Of a stretch of 7,737 nt of DNA, positions 1 through 5,086 are shown in pieces; position 1 is the stretch's first letter, and the number at the start of each line of letters is the position of its first letter. The stretch comes from an uncultured Lachnospiraceae bacterium (GTDB taxonomy: Bacteria; Bacillota; Clostridia; Lachnospirales; Lachnospiraceae). The stretch is from NCBI GenBank assembly GCA_910584325.1, contig CAJTZH010000104.1, positions 1 to 7,737 on the forward strand, in the 5' to 3' direction. The notes beneath the pieces were generated by a model. That model was not told the origin of the DNA, searched no databases, and saw only the letters and a program-made list of their open reading frames with translations. Made by a program: the position numbers and the translations under genes.

Positions 1-62
1 AGATTTACTTCGATTTCCGCTATGTCTTCTCTTGTAAGTGCTTTACTCATTTTTTCAAACAT
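1..62 (-). CDS. Partial unidentified gene, N-terminus only, divergent from spoIIGA
   Basis: The reverse strand opens with ATG at 62-60 and reads without a stop to the window edge, giving about 20 residues that begin MFEKMSKALTREDIAEIEVN. A good ribosome binding site (GGAAGG, seven bases before the ATG) supports a real start; a second ATG four codons in is a weaker alternative. The peptide is charged and helical-looking, but too little is visible to name a family. It is transcribed away from spoIIGA, so the two share the roughly 200 bp between them. The plus-strand frame across this region is a worse explanation, because it lacks family features and covers the spoIIGA promoter. Confidence in a gene start is moderate; function is unknown. 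Confidence 0.55.
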   Translation of the reverse strand, partial: MFEKMSKALTREDIAEIEVN

Positions 63-100
63 ATATAGCCCTTCCGTAAATTTCAATTTATCTAAAAAGA

Positions 101-129
101 ATTATATTATGTTTTTATCACATTATAAA
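101..129 (-). promoter_or_regulatory. Possible promoter of the leftward partial gene
   Basis: On the minus strand a perfect TATAAT (106 to 101) lies 17 bp downstream of TTTATA (129 to 124, four of six bases of the sigma-A -35 consensus). It is about 40 bp ahead of the partial gene's ATG. The region is very AT-rich, so a chance match is possible. Confidence 0.3.
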
Positions 130-146
130 CGATGTACTGTTCCTCA

Positions 147-153
147 TGTCGAA
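147..153 (+). promoter_or_regulatory. Spo0A box (site 1) upstream of spoIIGA
   Basis: TGTCGAA is an exact match to the 0A box bound by phosphorylated Spo0A. It lies about 76-82 bp upstream of the transcription start predicted from the -10 element at 217-222, similar to the upstream Spo0A site of the B. subtilis spoIIG promoter. A seven-base match alone could be chance; its placement before spoIIGA is what makes it credible. Confidence 0.6.
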
Positions 154-171
154 AAAGAACTAGAAGTTTTA

Positions 172-178
172 TCTGACA
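172..178 (-). promoter_or_regulatory. Degenerate Spo0A-like box (possible site 2)
   Basis: The plus strand reads TCTGACA, which matches the reverse-oriented 0A box TTCGACA at five of seven positions. It would sit about 51-57 bp upstream of the predicted start, roughly where the promoter-proximal Spo0A site is found in B. subtilis spoIIG. The match is weak and its significance comes only from position. Confidence 0.3.
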
Positions 179-189
179 GCTTCCATAAA

Positions 190-222
190 GTGACAAAATT
201 CGCAGGGCAGATGGACTATAAT
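190..222 (+). promoter_or_regulatory. spoIIGA-sigE promoter, sigma-A type with 21-bp spacer
   Basis: A perfect -10 TATAAT (217-222) is preceded by GTGACA (190-195, five of six bases of TTGACA), with 21 bp between them rather than the usual 17. The B. subtilis spoIIG promoter is known for the same feature, a spacer of about 22 bp that makes sigma-A RNA polymerase depend on Spo0A~P. The predicted start is near 229, leaving a leader of about 38 bases. The perfect 0A box at 147-153 supports the assignment. Confidence 0.6.
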
Positions 223-255
223 GCAAGGTGTAAAAACGTTATGCCAAACGGTGAT

Positions 256-260
256 GGAGG
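256..260 (+). promoter_or_regulatory. Ribosome binding site deciding the TTG start of spoIIGA
   Basis: GGAGG lies six bases before TTG at 267-269. An in-frame TGA at 261-263 rules out any start further upstream, and the next in-frame ATG (315) would remove most of the first membrane segment. TTG is therefore the only reasonable initiation codon. Confidence 0.75.
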
Positions 261-266
261 TGAAGG

Positions 267-1106
267 TTGCAGGGCAGAATATATCTTGATGTATTCTTCG
301 TGATAAATTTCATAATGGATTATATTGTATTGTCCGTAACCTTTTCCATTCTTGGAGAGCAGAGTAAAATTTGGCGCAGGTTACTGGCTGCTTTCATGGG
401 CGGTATATGGGCGGTATTAGTTGTTATTGTTATGAAATATCATGGACAATGGAAGATTTTATTAAACGCGGCGACGTACACTGTGATAACGGTGCTGATG
501 TTGATGATTGCGGGAGAAAGGCGGGATGTTAAAAAACTGCTGCGGGCATATAGTACAATGTTTGTCTGTGCGGTTTGTCTTGCGGGCATCTGCTATGCGG
601 TCTGGTACCACACGGCAGTCGGGTATATGCTCGTAACGGGACAGCTCGGCGTTGTACAGATAGGCGCGGGCTGTATCTGTTTTTGCCTGATAAAATCGGC
701 TGTAAAAAAGTTTTTGAGAGTACGCAGGAGTTTTGGCAGTGATTTATGCAAAGTGGAATTAACGATTGAAAAGAGCCATATACAGTTCTTAGGGCTGATA
801 GACACGGGAAATGTCTTAAAAGACCCTTACACGGGAAAAAATGTACATATTGTAAGGTCCGATATTCTAAGCGGGATATTACGGAATAAGGATGATTATG
901 CGAAACGGCATTACAGACTTGTACCGTTTCATTCCGTAGGGAAAGAAGCGGGACTGATTCCGGTGATTGATGTTGAATGTATGAAGGTCTTTGATTGCAG
1001 AAGAATGATATTTAAAGACGAAGCCGTAATAGGGATTTACGACGGAATGTTATCCGGCACGTCTTCCTATGATGCGCTGATTAATGCGGCAGTCTTTAGA
1101 AATTAA
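267..1106 (+). CDS. spoIIGA: SpoIIGA, sporulation sigma-E processing aspartic protease
   Basis: This membrane protease removes the pro-sequence of sigma-E in the mother cell, after a forespore signal (SpoIIR in known systems). The product is 279 residues, slightly shorter than the roughly 309 of B. subtilis. The N-terminal half has five hydrophobic segments (about 5-29, 39-56, 62-82, 97-115, 125-145). The C-terminal half is the cytoplasmic protease domain, with the motif LIDTGN at 177-182; Asp179 is the expected catalytic residue of this dimeric, retroviral-type aspartic protease. FHSVGKEAG (221-229) is another family-like block. The N-terminal IYLDVFFVINFIMDY is characteristic of the family. 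Translation starts at TTG, which may keep levels low. sigE starts 18 bp downstream, so protease and substrate are co-transcribed, and the Spo0A-type promoter upstream fits early sporulation expression. Confidence 0.95.
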   Translation: MQGRIYLDVFFVINFIMDYIVLSVTFSILGEQSKIWRRLLAAFMGGIWAVLVVIVMKYHGQWKILLNAATYTVITVLMLMIAGERRDVKKLLRAYSTMFVCAVCLAGICYAVWYHTAVGYMLVTGQLGVVQIGAGCICFCLIKSAVKKFLRVRRSFGSDLCKVELTIEKSHIQFLGLIDTGNVLKDPYTGKNVHIVRSDILSGILRNKDDYAKRHYRLVPFHSVGKEAGLIPVIDVECMKVFDCRRMIFKDEAVIGIYDGMLSGTSSYDALINAAVFRN

Positions 1107-1124
1107 AAGAATAGGGGAAAGAAT

Positions 1125-1865
1125 ATGATTTTAAAGGTGGCGGTTCCGGAACGGTTCCATTTTAAAATGGTGCCTACAATTAAAAATTTGTTGTTTTTTA
1201 ATCAGGGAGAAATTCACTATATAGGTGGAGCTGATGTATTGCCCCCACCACTGGAGGCAGAAGAAGAGGCTGAGGTGATAAGACGCCTTGGCGACGAAAA
1301 TGACGAGGGAGCGAAATCAAAGCTGATTGAACACAATCTGCGTCTTGTGGTGTATATTGCCAAGAAATTTGACAATACCGGCGTAGGTGTGGAGGATTTG
1401 ATTTCTATAGGAACAATCGGGCTGATTAAGGCGATTAATTCCTATAAACCCGACAAAAATATTAAACTGGCGACATACGCGTCCCGCTGTATTGAAAATG
1501 AGATTTTAATGTATCTCAGACGCAATAATAAAACGAAAATGGAGGTTTCGATTGACGAGCCTCTGAATGTGGACTGGGACGGTAACGAGTTATTGTTATC
1601 CGATATTCTGGGGACGGATGAAGACGTCATTTACCGGGATATCGAAGATGAGGTGGAGAGAAAGCTTTTAAACAAAGCGATTAGTAAATTATCAGATAGA
1701 GAACGGACAATTGTGGATTTGCGGTTTGGACTGACGGCGGCGGACGGAGCGGAAATGACGCAGAAAGAGGTCGCTGACCTTCTGGGAATTTCCCAGTCGT
1801 ACATATCCCGTCTGGAAAAGAAAATTATTAAGCGTCTGAAGAAAGAAATCGTAAAATTCGAGTAA
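1125..1865 (+). CDS. sigE: RNA polymerase sporulation sigma factor sigma-E, made as a pro-protein
   Basis: Sigma-E directs early mother-cell transcription during sporulation. The 246-residue product aligns closely, from memory, with B. subtilis SigE. Region 2 (about 66-136) includes NLRLVVYIAKKF, EDLISIGTIGLIKA and ATYASRCIENEILMYLRRNN. Region 4 (about 186-240) ends in the helix-turn-helix TQKEVADLLGISQSYISRLE. The first about 31 residues form the pro-sequence, which is cationic and hydrophobic and suits membrane attachment. By alignment, SpoIIGA should cut between His31 and Tyr32, just before YIGG; Glu29 corresponds to Glu25 of B. subtilis, reported as important for processing. The pro-sequence itself diverges strongly from Bacillus. 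An AGGGGA ribosome site lies six bases before the ATG. It is co-transcribed with spoIIGA, and a terminator hairpin follows 13 bp after the stop. Confidence 0.97.
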   Translation: MILKVAVPERFHFKMVPTIKNLLFFNQGEIHYIGGADVLPPPLEAEEEAEVIRRLGDENDEGAKSKLIEHNLRLVVYIAKKFDNTGVGVEDLISIGTIGLIKAINSYKPDKNIKLATYASRCIENEILMYLRRNNKTKMEVSIDEPLNVDWDGNELLLSDILGTDEDVIYRDIEDEVERKLLNKAISKLSDRERTIVDLRFGLTAADGAEMTQKEVADLLGISQSYISRLEKKIIKRLKKEIVKFE

Positions 1866-1878
1866 ATTTTTCAATGAG

Positions 1879-1942
1879 ATAAGGGGCTTTATGCTTCATG
1901 TATGTTTTTGTTTCTACATGGCGCGTAAGCCCCTTATTTTTT
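1879..1942 (+). terminator. Rho-independent terminator of spoIIGA-sigE with an extended hairpin
   Basis: ATAAGGGGCTT (1879-1889) pairs perfectly with AAGCCCCTTAT (1927-1937), and six Ts follow (1937-1942). The stem continues inward with four more pairs including a G-T wobble (1891-1894 with 1923-1926), then an inner helix CATGTA (1897-1902) with TACATG (1915-1920) closing a 12-base loop. It lies between the convergent sigE and sigG. The T-tract serves only the plus strand; on the minus strand the hairpin is not followed by Ts, so it is a weaker terminator for sigG. Confidence 0.85.
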
Positions 1943-1973
1943 ATTGACAGGAAATGTATGCGCTTTCTGTCGT

Positions 1974-2750
1974 TTACTCCAGATACCGTTTCATGGAATT
2001 TAGGGCGTTTTTTTCCAGACGGCTGACCTGCGCCTGGGAGATTCCGGCTTCTTCGGCGACTTCCATCTGTGTTTTTCCCTCGTAGAAACGCAGGGTAATA
2101 ATCTGGCGTTCCCGCTCGGACAGACGGTTAATCGCTTTTTTTAGCACCAAATCCTGAACCCAGTTTTCCTCGCTGCATTTTTTGTCGCTAATCTGGTCCA
2201 TAATATATAATGTATCGCCGCCCTCGGAATAAACGGGGTCGTAGAGTGACATGGGACTCTGAATAGCGTCTAACGCCATGACGATATCTTCTTTTCCGAT
2301 ACCGATTTCGCTCGCTATTTCCATGATAGTCGGCTCTTTCTGATTCTTTTTTGTGAGCGCTTCTTTGGCGTAGATTGCCTTGTAGGCGGTGTCGCGCAGG
2401 GAACGGGAAACGCGGATGGAATTGTTGTCCCGCAGATAGCGTTTGATTTCGCCGATAATCATCGGTACGGCGTAGGTGGAAAATTTTACGTTCTGTGTAA
2501 CGTCAAAATTGTTGATTGCTTTGATGAGACCGATGCATCCGATTTGAAAGAGGTCGTCCACATTTTCATTGCTGTTGGAAAAACGCTGAATTACGCTTAA
2601 AACCAGTCGGAGATTACCTTTTATATATAAATCGCGGGCTTCCATATCGCCCTCCTGAATCCGTTTAAAAAGTTCTTCTTTTTCATCTTCTTTTAAGAGC
2701 GGAAGTGTCGCGGTATTGACGCCGCAGATTTCAACTTTATAGATAGCCAT
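1974..2750 (-). CDS. sigG: RNA polymerase sporulation sigma factor sigma-G
   Basis: Sigma-G drives late forespore genes such as those for small acid-soluble proteins and germination receptors. The 258-residue product has the sigma-G N-terminal signature KVEICGVNTATLPLL (5-19), then region 2 (about 41-111) with NLRLVLSVIQRF, DDLFQIGCIGLIKAI and KFSTYAVPMIIGEIKRYLRDNN. Region 3 (about 112-190) has RVSRSLRDTAYKA. Region 4 (about 205-255) holds the helix-turn-helix TQMEVAEEAGISQAQVSRLEK. There is no pro-sequence, as expected, since sigma-G is controlled by other means. GGAGGA lies eight bases before the ATG. The gene is convergent with sigE and divergent from ylmC; in B. subtilis it follows sigE on the same strand, so it is inverted here. 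A sigma-F-like promoter precedes it. The signature distinguishes it from sigma-F. Confidence 0.96.
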   Translation of the reverse strand: MAIYKVEICGVNTATLPLLKEDEKEELFKRIQEGDMEARDLYIKGNLRLVLSVIQRFSNSNENVDDLFQIGCIGLIKAINNFDVTQNVKFSTYAVPMIIGEIKRYLRDNNSIRVSRSLRDTAYKAIYAKEALTKKNQKEPTIMEIASEIGIGKEDIVMALDAIQSPMSLYDPVYSEGGDTLYIMDQISDKKCSEENWVQDLVLKKAINRLSERERQIITLRFYEGKTQMEVAEEAGISQAQVSRLEKNALNSMKRYLE

Positions 2751-2790
2751 GTATTTGTTCCTCCAAGATGTTTTCTTTAAGCCTATAAAT

Positions 2791-2819
2791 GATTTTTTCC
2801 TTAAATGGAATGTTTATAC
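2791..2819 (-). promoter_or_regulatory. Sigma-F-type promoter upstream of sigG
   Basis: Read on the minus strand, GTATA (2819-2815) is followed after 14 bp by GGAAAAAATC (2800-2791). These match the sigma-F -35 (GYWTA) fully and the -10 (GGNRANANTW) at nine of ten positions; the spacer is about one base shorter than typical. It lies about 40 bp before the sigG ATG. Sigma-F transcription of sigG is established in B. subtilis, so the match agrees with known regulation. Sigma-F and sigma-G promoters overlap in consensus, so autoregulation by sigma-G is also possible. Confidence 0.6.
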
Positions 2820-2855
2820 TTGAAAGAAATGGCAATTTTTGTCTGAATTTCATAG

Positions 2856-2861
2856 TATAAT
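2856..2861 (+). promoter_or_regulatory. -10 element (TATAAT) upstream of ylmC
   Basis: A perfect TATAAT lies 26 bases ahead of the ylmC start. No good sigma-A -35 sits at the right distance. The overlapping CATAGTAT (2851-2858) resembles the sigma-E -10 pattern CATAnnnT, so a sporulation sigma factor is an alternative reader. I cannot decide between these from sequence. Confidence 0.4.
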
Positions 2862-2887
2862 AACAAGAATCTGTTTGAGGAGTTTTT

Positions 2888-3145
2888 ATGCGTATCTGTG
2901 ATTTAAAAAACAAAGAAGTCGTCAATGTCTGCGACGGCAAGGTGCTGGGGTTTGTGTCGGACGTGGACTTTGATATCAACAAAGGCTGTATCTGTGCGAT
3001 TGTCGTTCCGGGCCCCATCAAATTCTTTTCGTTTTTCTGCCGTGAATTTGATTTTGTGATTCCGTTTGACCGAATCGACTGTATCGGACCGGATGTGATA
3101 CTTGTCCGCGTGAGAGTAGATGAGATTAAGGTGAAATGTTCCTAA
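2888..3145 (+). CDS. ylmC: YlmC/YmxH family PRC-barrel protein
   Basis: This 85-residue protein has the YlmC/YmxH pattern: an N-terminal RICDLKNKEVVNVCDGKVLGFVSDVDFD (2-29), a central IVVPGPIKFFSFF (38-50), and a C-terminal IPFDRIDCIGPDVILVRV (58-75). It is a small PRC-barrel-like beta fold; some annotations call the family sporulation-associated, but the molecular role is not established. GAGGAG lies five bases before the ATG. Its position beside sigG matches B. subtilis, where ylmC also lies close downstream of sigG; here sigG points away, so ylmC must have its own promoter in the shared 137-bp gap. No terminator is evident before nrdR. Confidence 0.85.
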   Translation: MRICDLKNKEVVNVCDGKVLGFVSDVDFDINKGCICAIVVPGPIKFFSFFCREFDFVIPFDRIDCIGPDVILVRVRVDEIKVKCS

Positions 3146-3189
3146 AGACGCGGGAAATAAAATTTACGAAACGGAAAGGAAAATGCTAG

Positions 3190-3218
3190 TTGACCGAATC
3201 TTTTTTATTGTCTATAAT
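3190..3218 (+). promoter_or_regulatory. Sigma-A promoter of the nrdR-yqeG-aroE-aroK operon
   Basis: TTGACC (3190-3195, five of six) and a perfect TATAAT (3213-3218) are separated by exactly 17 bp, an almost ideal vegetative promoter. The predicted start is near 3225, about 26 bases before the nrdR ATG. It is the only strong promoter seen ahead of the six closely packed genes that follow. I saw no clear NrdR box in the leader, so autoregulation is not supported. Confidence 0.75.
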
Positions 3219-3250
3219 AAAAAGATAAGTATATTTGGGAGGATTATCCA

Positions 3251-3700
3251 ATGAAGTGTCCATATTGCGGAAGTGAAGGTTCGGGGGTTGTTGATACAAG
3301 ACCCGTAGAAGAGAACAATTCGATTCGAAGAAGAAGAGAGTGCTTTGTGTGTAAGAAGCGTTTTACTACATATGAGAATGTTGAGACAGTGCCGCTTATC
3401 GTCATTAAAAAAGACGATACCAGAGAGCCGTATGACCGTCATAAAATTGAGGCGGGCATTGTGCGTGCCTGCTATAAGTGTCCTGTGTCTTTGACGCAGA
3501 TTAACTCGATTGTGGATGAGGTAGAGGCAGAGACGTTTTCTACCGGCGACAGGGAGGTTTCTACCTGCCGGATTGGCGAGATTGTAATGAAGAAATTAAA
3601 AGAAGTGGATGCGGTTGCGTATGTTCGGTTCGCTTCCGTTTATCGCGAATTTAAGGACGTCAATACTTTTATGGACGAATTAAAGAAGTTTCTGGAGTAG
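3251..3700 (+). CDS. nrdR: NrdR, transcriptional repressor of ribonucleotide reductase genes
   Basis: NrdR senses ATP/dATP and represses nrd operons when dATP is plentiful. The 149-residue length is normal. The N-terminal zinc ribbon has MKCPYCG and CFVCKKRFTTYE, with zinc ligands Cys3, Cys6, Cys31 and Cys34; the arginine-rich IRRRREC (25-31) is the DNA-contacting segment typical of the family. The ATP-cone domain spans about 46-136 and includes VIKKDDTREPYDRHKI, and the family motif VAYVRFASVYREF follows near 121-133. GGGAGGA lies seven bases before the ATG. It is first in an apparent operon; yqeG starts three bases after its stop and uses a ribosome site inside the nrdR 3' end. No nrd genes lie in the window, so regulation would act in trans. 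Confidence 0.97.
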   Translation: MKCPYCGSEGSGVVDTRPVEENNSIRRRRECFVCKKRFTTYENVETVPLIVIKKDDTREPYDRHKIEAGIVRACYKCPVSLTQINSIVDEVEAETFSTGDREVSTCRIGEIVMKKLKEVDAVAYVRFASVYREFKDVNTFMDELKKFLE

Positions 3701-3703
3701 CGT

Positions 3704-4222
3704 ATGTTTCAAAAGTTTTATCCCAACGCGTATTTGAACAGTACGTATGAAATTGATTTTGAAAAGCTTAAAAAAGACGGATTTGCGGGTGTTATCTTTG
3801 ATATAGATAACACCCTTGTAATGCATGGGGAACCGGCGGATGCGCGCGCGCTTGCGTTGTTTCAAAGACTTTTTTTTCTGGGGTTTGATACCTGTCTTTT
3901 ATCAAATAATAAGAGGCCTCGTGTGGAGAGTTTTGCAAATCAGGTATCCTCCAAATTTATTTTTAAGGCTGACAAGCCTTCCGTGAAAGGATATGAGAAA
4001 GCGATGGAACTCATGGGAACGGACAGAACGAATACGATTTTTGTCGGAGACCAGCTGTTTACGGATGTATTTGGGGCGAACCGCGCGGGAATTTGCACAA
4101 TTCTCGTAAAACCGATACATCCGAAAGAAGAAATTCAGATTGTCTTAAAACGGTATCTGGAAAAAATTGTACTGTTTTTTTATAAGAGGAGTCTGAAAAA
4201 AAGCAGGGAGGCAGTAAAATGA
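3704..4222 (+). CDS. yqeG: YqeG family HAD-IIIA phosphatase
   Basis: This 172-residue protein has the full HAD phosphatase motif set: motif I VIFDIDNTLV (30-39, nucleophile Asp33 and general acid Asp35), motif II LLSNN (Ser67), motif III Lys91 in KADKPSVKGY, and motif IV VGDQLFTDVFGANRAG (Asp116, Asp121). The opening FQKFYPNAYLNSTYEID is typical of YqeG. The family is related to the yeast mitochondrial phosphatidylglycerophosphate phosphatase Gep4, so phospholipid synthesis is a possible role, but this is inference. The C-terminus (about 150-172) is basic and hydrophobic and might contact membrane. In B. subtilis yqeG lies near aroE with yqeH between them; no yqeH is present here. Its stop overlaps the aroE start by four bases (ATGA), implying translational coupling. 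Confidence 0.92.
   Translation: MFQKFYPNAYLNSTYEIDFEKLKKDGFAGVIFDIDNTLVMHGEPADARALALFQRLFFLGFDTCLLSNNKRPRVESFANQVSSKFIFKADKPSVKGYEKAMELMGTDRTNTIFVGDQLFTDVFGANRAGICTILVKPIHPKEEIQIVLKRYLEKIVLFFYKRSLKKSREAVK
3787..3815 (+). repeat. Perfect inverted repeat inside yqeG
   Basis: GGGTGTTATC (3787-3796) and GATAACACCC (3806-3815) are perfect reverse complements separated by nine bases; one further T-A pair can close the loop. The stem lies on the codons of HAD motif I (GVIFDIDNTL), about 85 bases into yqeG. No T-run follows, so it is not a standard terminator. It may be a codon-choice coincidence or an RNA hairpin. Confidence 0.8.
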
Positions 4223-5085
4223 CAGAACTGAATGCGAAGACGCGTTTGTGCGGACTGATAGGAAATCCTGTGAGCCATTCCGTTTCTCCGCTCATACATA
4301 ACCAGTTGTCACGGATGCTTGGAATCAATATGGCGTATGTGACGTTTCCGGTGGAAGAGCAGGATGTGGAGGCGGCGGTCAAAGGAGCGTTTGCGCTTAA
4401 CATTCTCGGACTGAATGTGACAGTGCCGCATAAACAAAGCGTCATTCCGTATCTTGCGGATATCGATGCGATTGCAAAGGCAGTCGGGGCGGTCAATACG
4501 CTTGTTCATACCGAAAACGGATATAAAGGATACAATACGGATATCACCGGGTTTCACAGAAGCCTTATGGATGAGCATATTGCCATAGAAGGTGAACAGG
4601 TCATCCTTTTGGGAGCGGGCGGCGCATCCCGTGCCATCGCGTTTTTGCTGGGACGGGAAGGGGCGAAAACAGTTTATCTGTTAAACCGCAGCGTAAAGAA
4701 TGCGGAGGATATTGCGCAGGCAGTAAAAAGCTATATTGGACGTGATGTGATTGTGCCGATGGCGCTTATGGAATACCGGAATCTTCCAAACGAACGGTAT
4801 CTTTGCATCCAGACGACGAGCGTGGGACTGCATCCGCACGATAACGACGTGGTAATTGACGACGAATCATTTTACAAGAGGGTTCATACGGGCGTGGACA
4901 TTATCTATAATCCGTATGAGACGCGTTTTATGAAGGAAGTAAAAAAAGCCAAAGGAAAAGCCGTAAACGGCATGAAGATGCTGCTCTGGCAGGGTGTGGC
5001 GGCATATGAACTGTGGAATAATGTGAGCGTTTCCAAGGAACAGGCACAAGCGGTGTATGAATTGATGAAAAGGAAATTGGGATAA
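4219..5085 (+). CDS. aroE: Shikimate dehydrogenase (NADP+)
   Basis: AroE reduces 3-dehydroshikimate to shikimate with NADPH in the cytoplasmic route to aromatic amino acids. The 288-residue protein has the substrate-binding domain with GLIGNPVSHSVSPLIHN (12-28), NVTVPHK (66-72, catalytic Lys72) and YNTDITGF (105-112, catalytic Asp108). The nucleotide-binding domain has the glycine loop GAGGASRA (132-139) and LNRS (155-158), where Arg157 should select the NADP phosphate. TTSVGL (199-204), DIIYNPYET (227-235) and NGMKMLLWQG (250-259) complete the family pattern. Slightly longer than E. coli AroE (about 272 residues). AGGGAGG lies seven bases upstream of the ATG, which overlaps the yqeG stop; aroK starts one base after the aroE stop. 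A YdiB-like quinate/shikimate enzyme is a less likely alternative. Confidence 0.95.
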   Translation: MTELNAKTRLCGLIGNPVSHSVSPLIHNQLSRMLGINMAYVTFPVEEQDVEAAVKGAFALNILGLNVTVPHKQSVIPYLADIDAIAKAVGAVNTLVHTENGYKGYNTDITGFHRSLMDEHIAIEGEQVILLGAGGASRAIAFLLGREGAKTVYLLNRSVKNAEDIAQAVKSYIGRDVIVPMALMEYRNLPNERYLCIQTTSVGLHPHDNDVVIDDESFYKRVHTGVDIIYNPYETRFMKEVKKAKGKAVNGMKMLLWQGVAAYELWNNVSVSKEQAQAVYELMKRKLG

Positions 5086-5086
5086 A

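Noticed and set aside
22..303. A 93-codon plus-strand frame at the left edge
   Set aside because: It covers the spoIIGA promoter and the Spo0A box, overlaps the spoIIGA start, has no recognisable family features and no clear ribosome site, and the minus-strand start at 62 explains its left end better.
3146..3250. The ylmC-nrdR gap checked for an NrdR box, riboswitch or terminator
   Set aside because: Apart from the sigma-A promoter and ribosome site I saw no palindromic NrdR box, no stable hairpin with a T-run and no structured leader.
4059..4496. A 145-codon minus-strand frame opposite yqeG and aroE
   Set aside because: It lies opposite two clearly identified genes with intact motifs; it is a shadow frame with low-complexity Ser/Thr-rich content.
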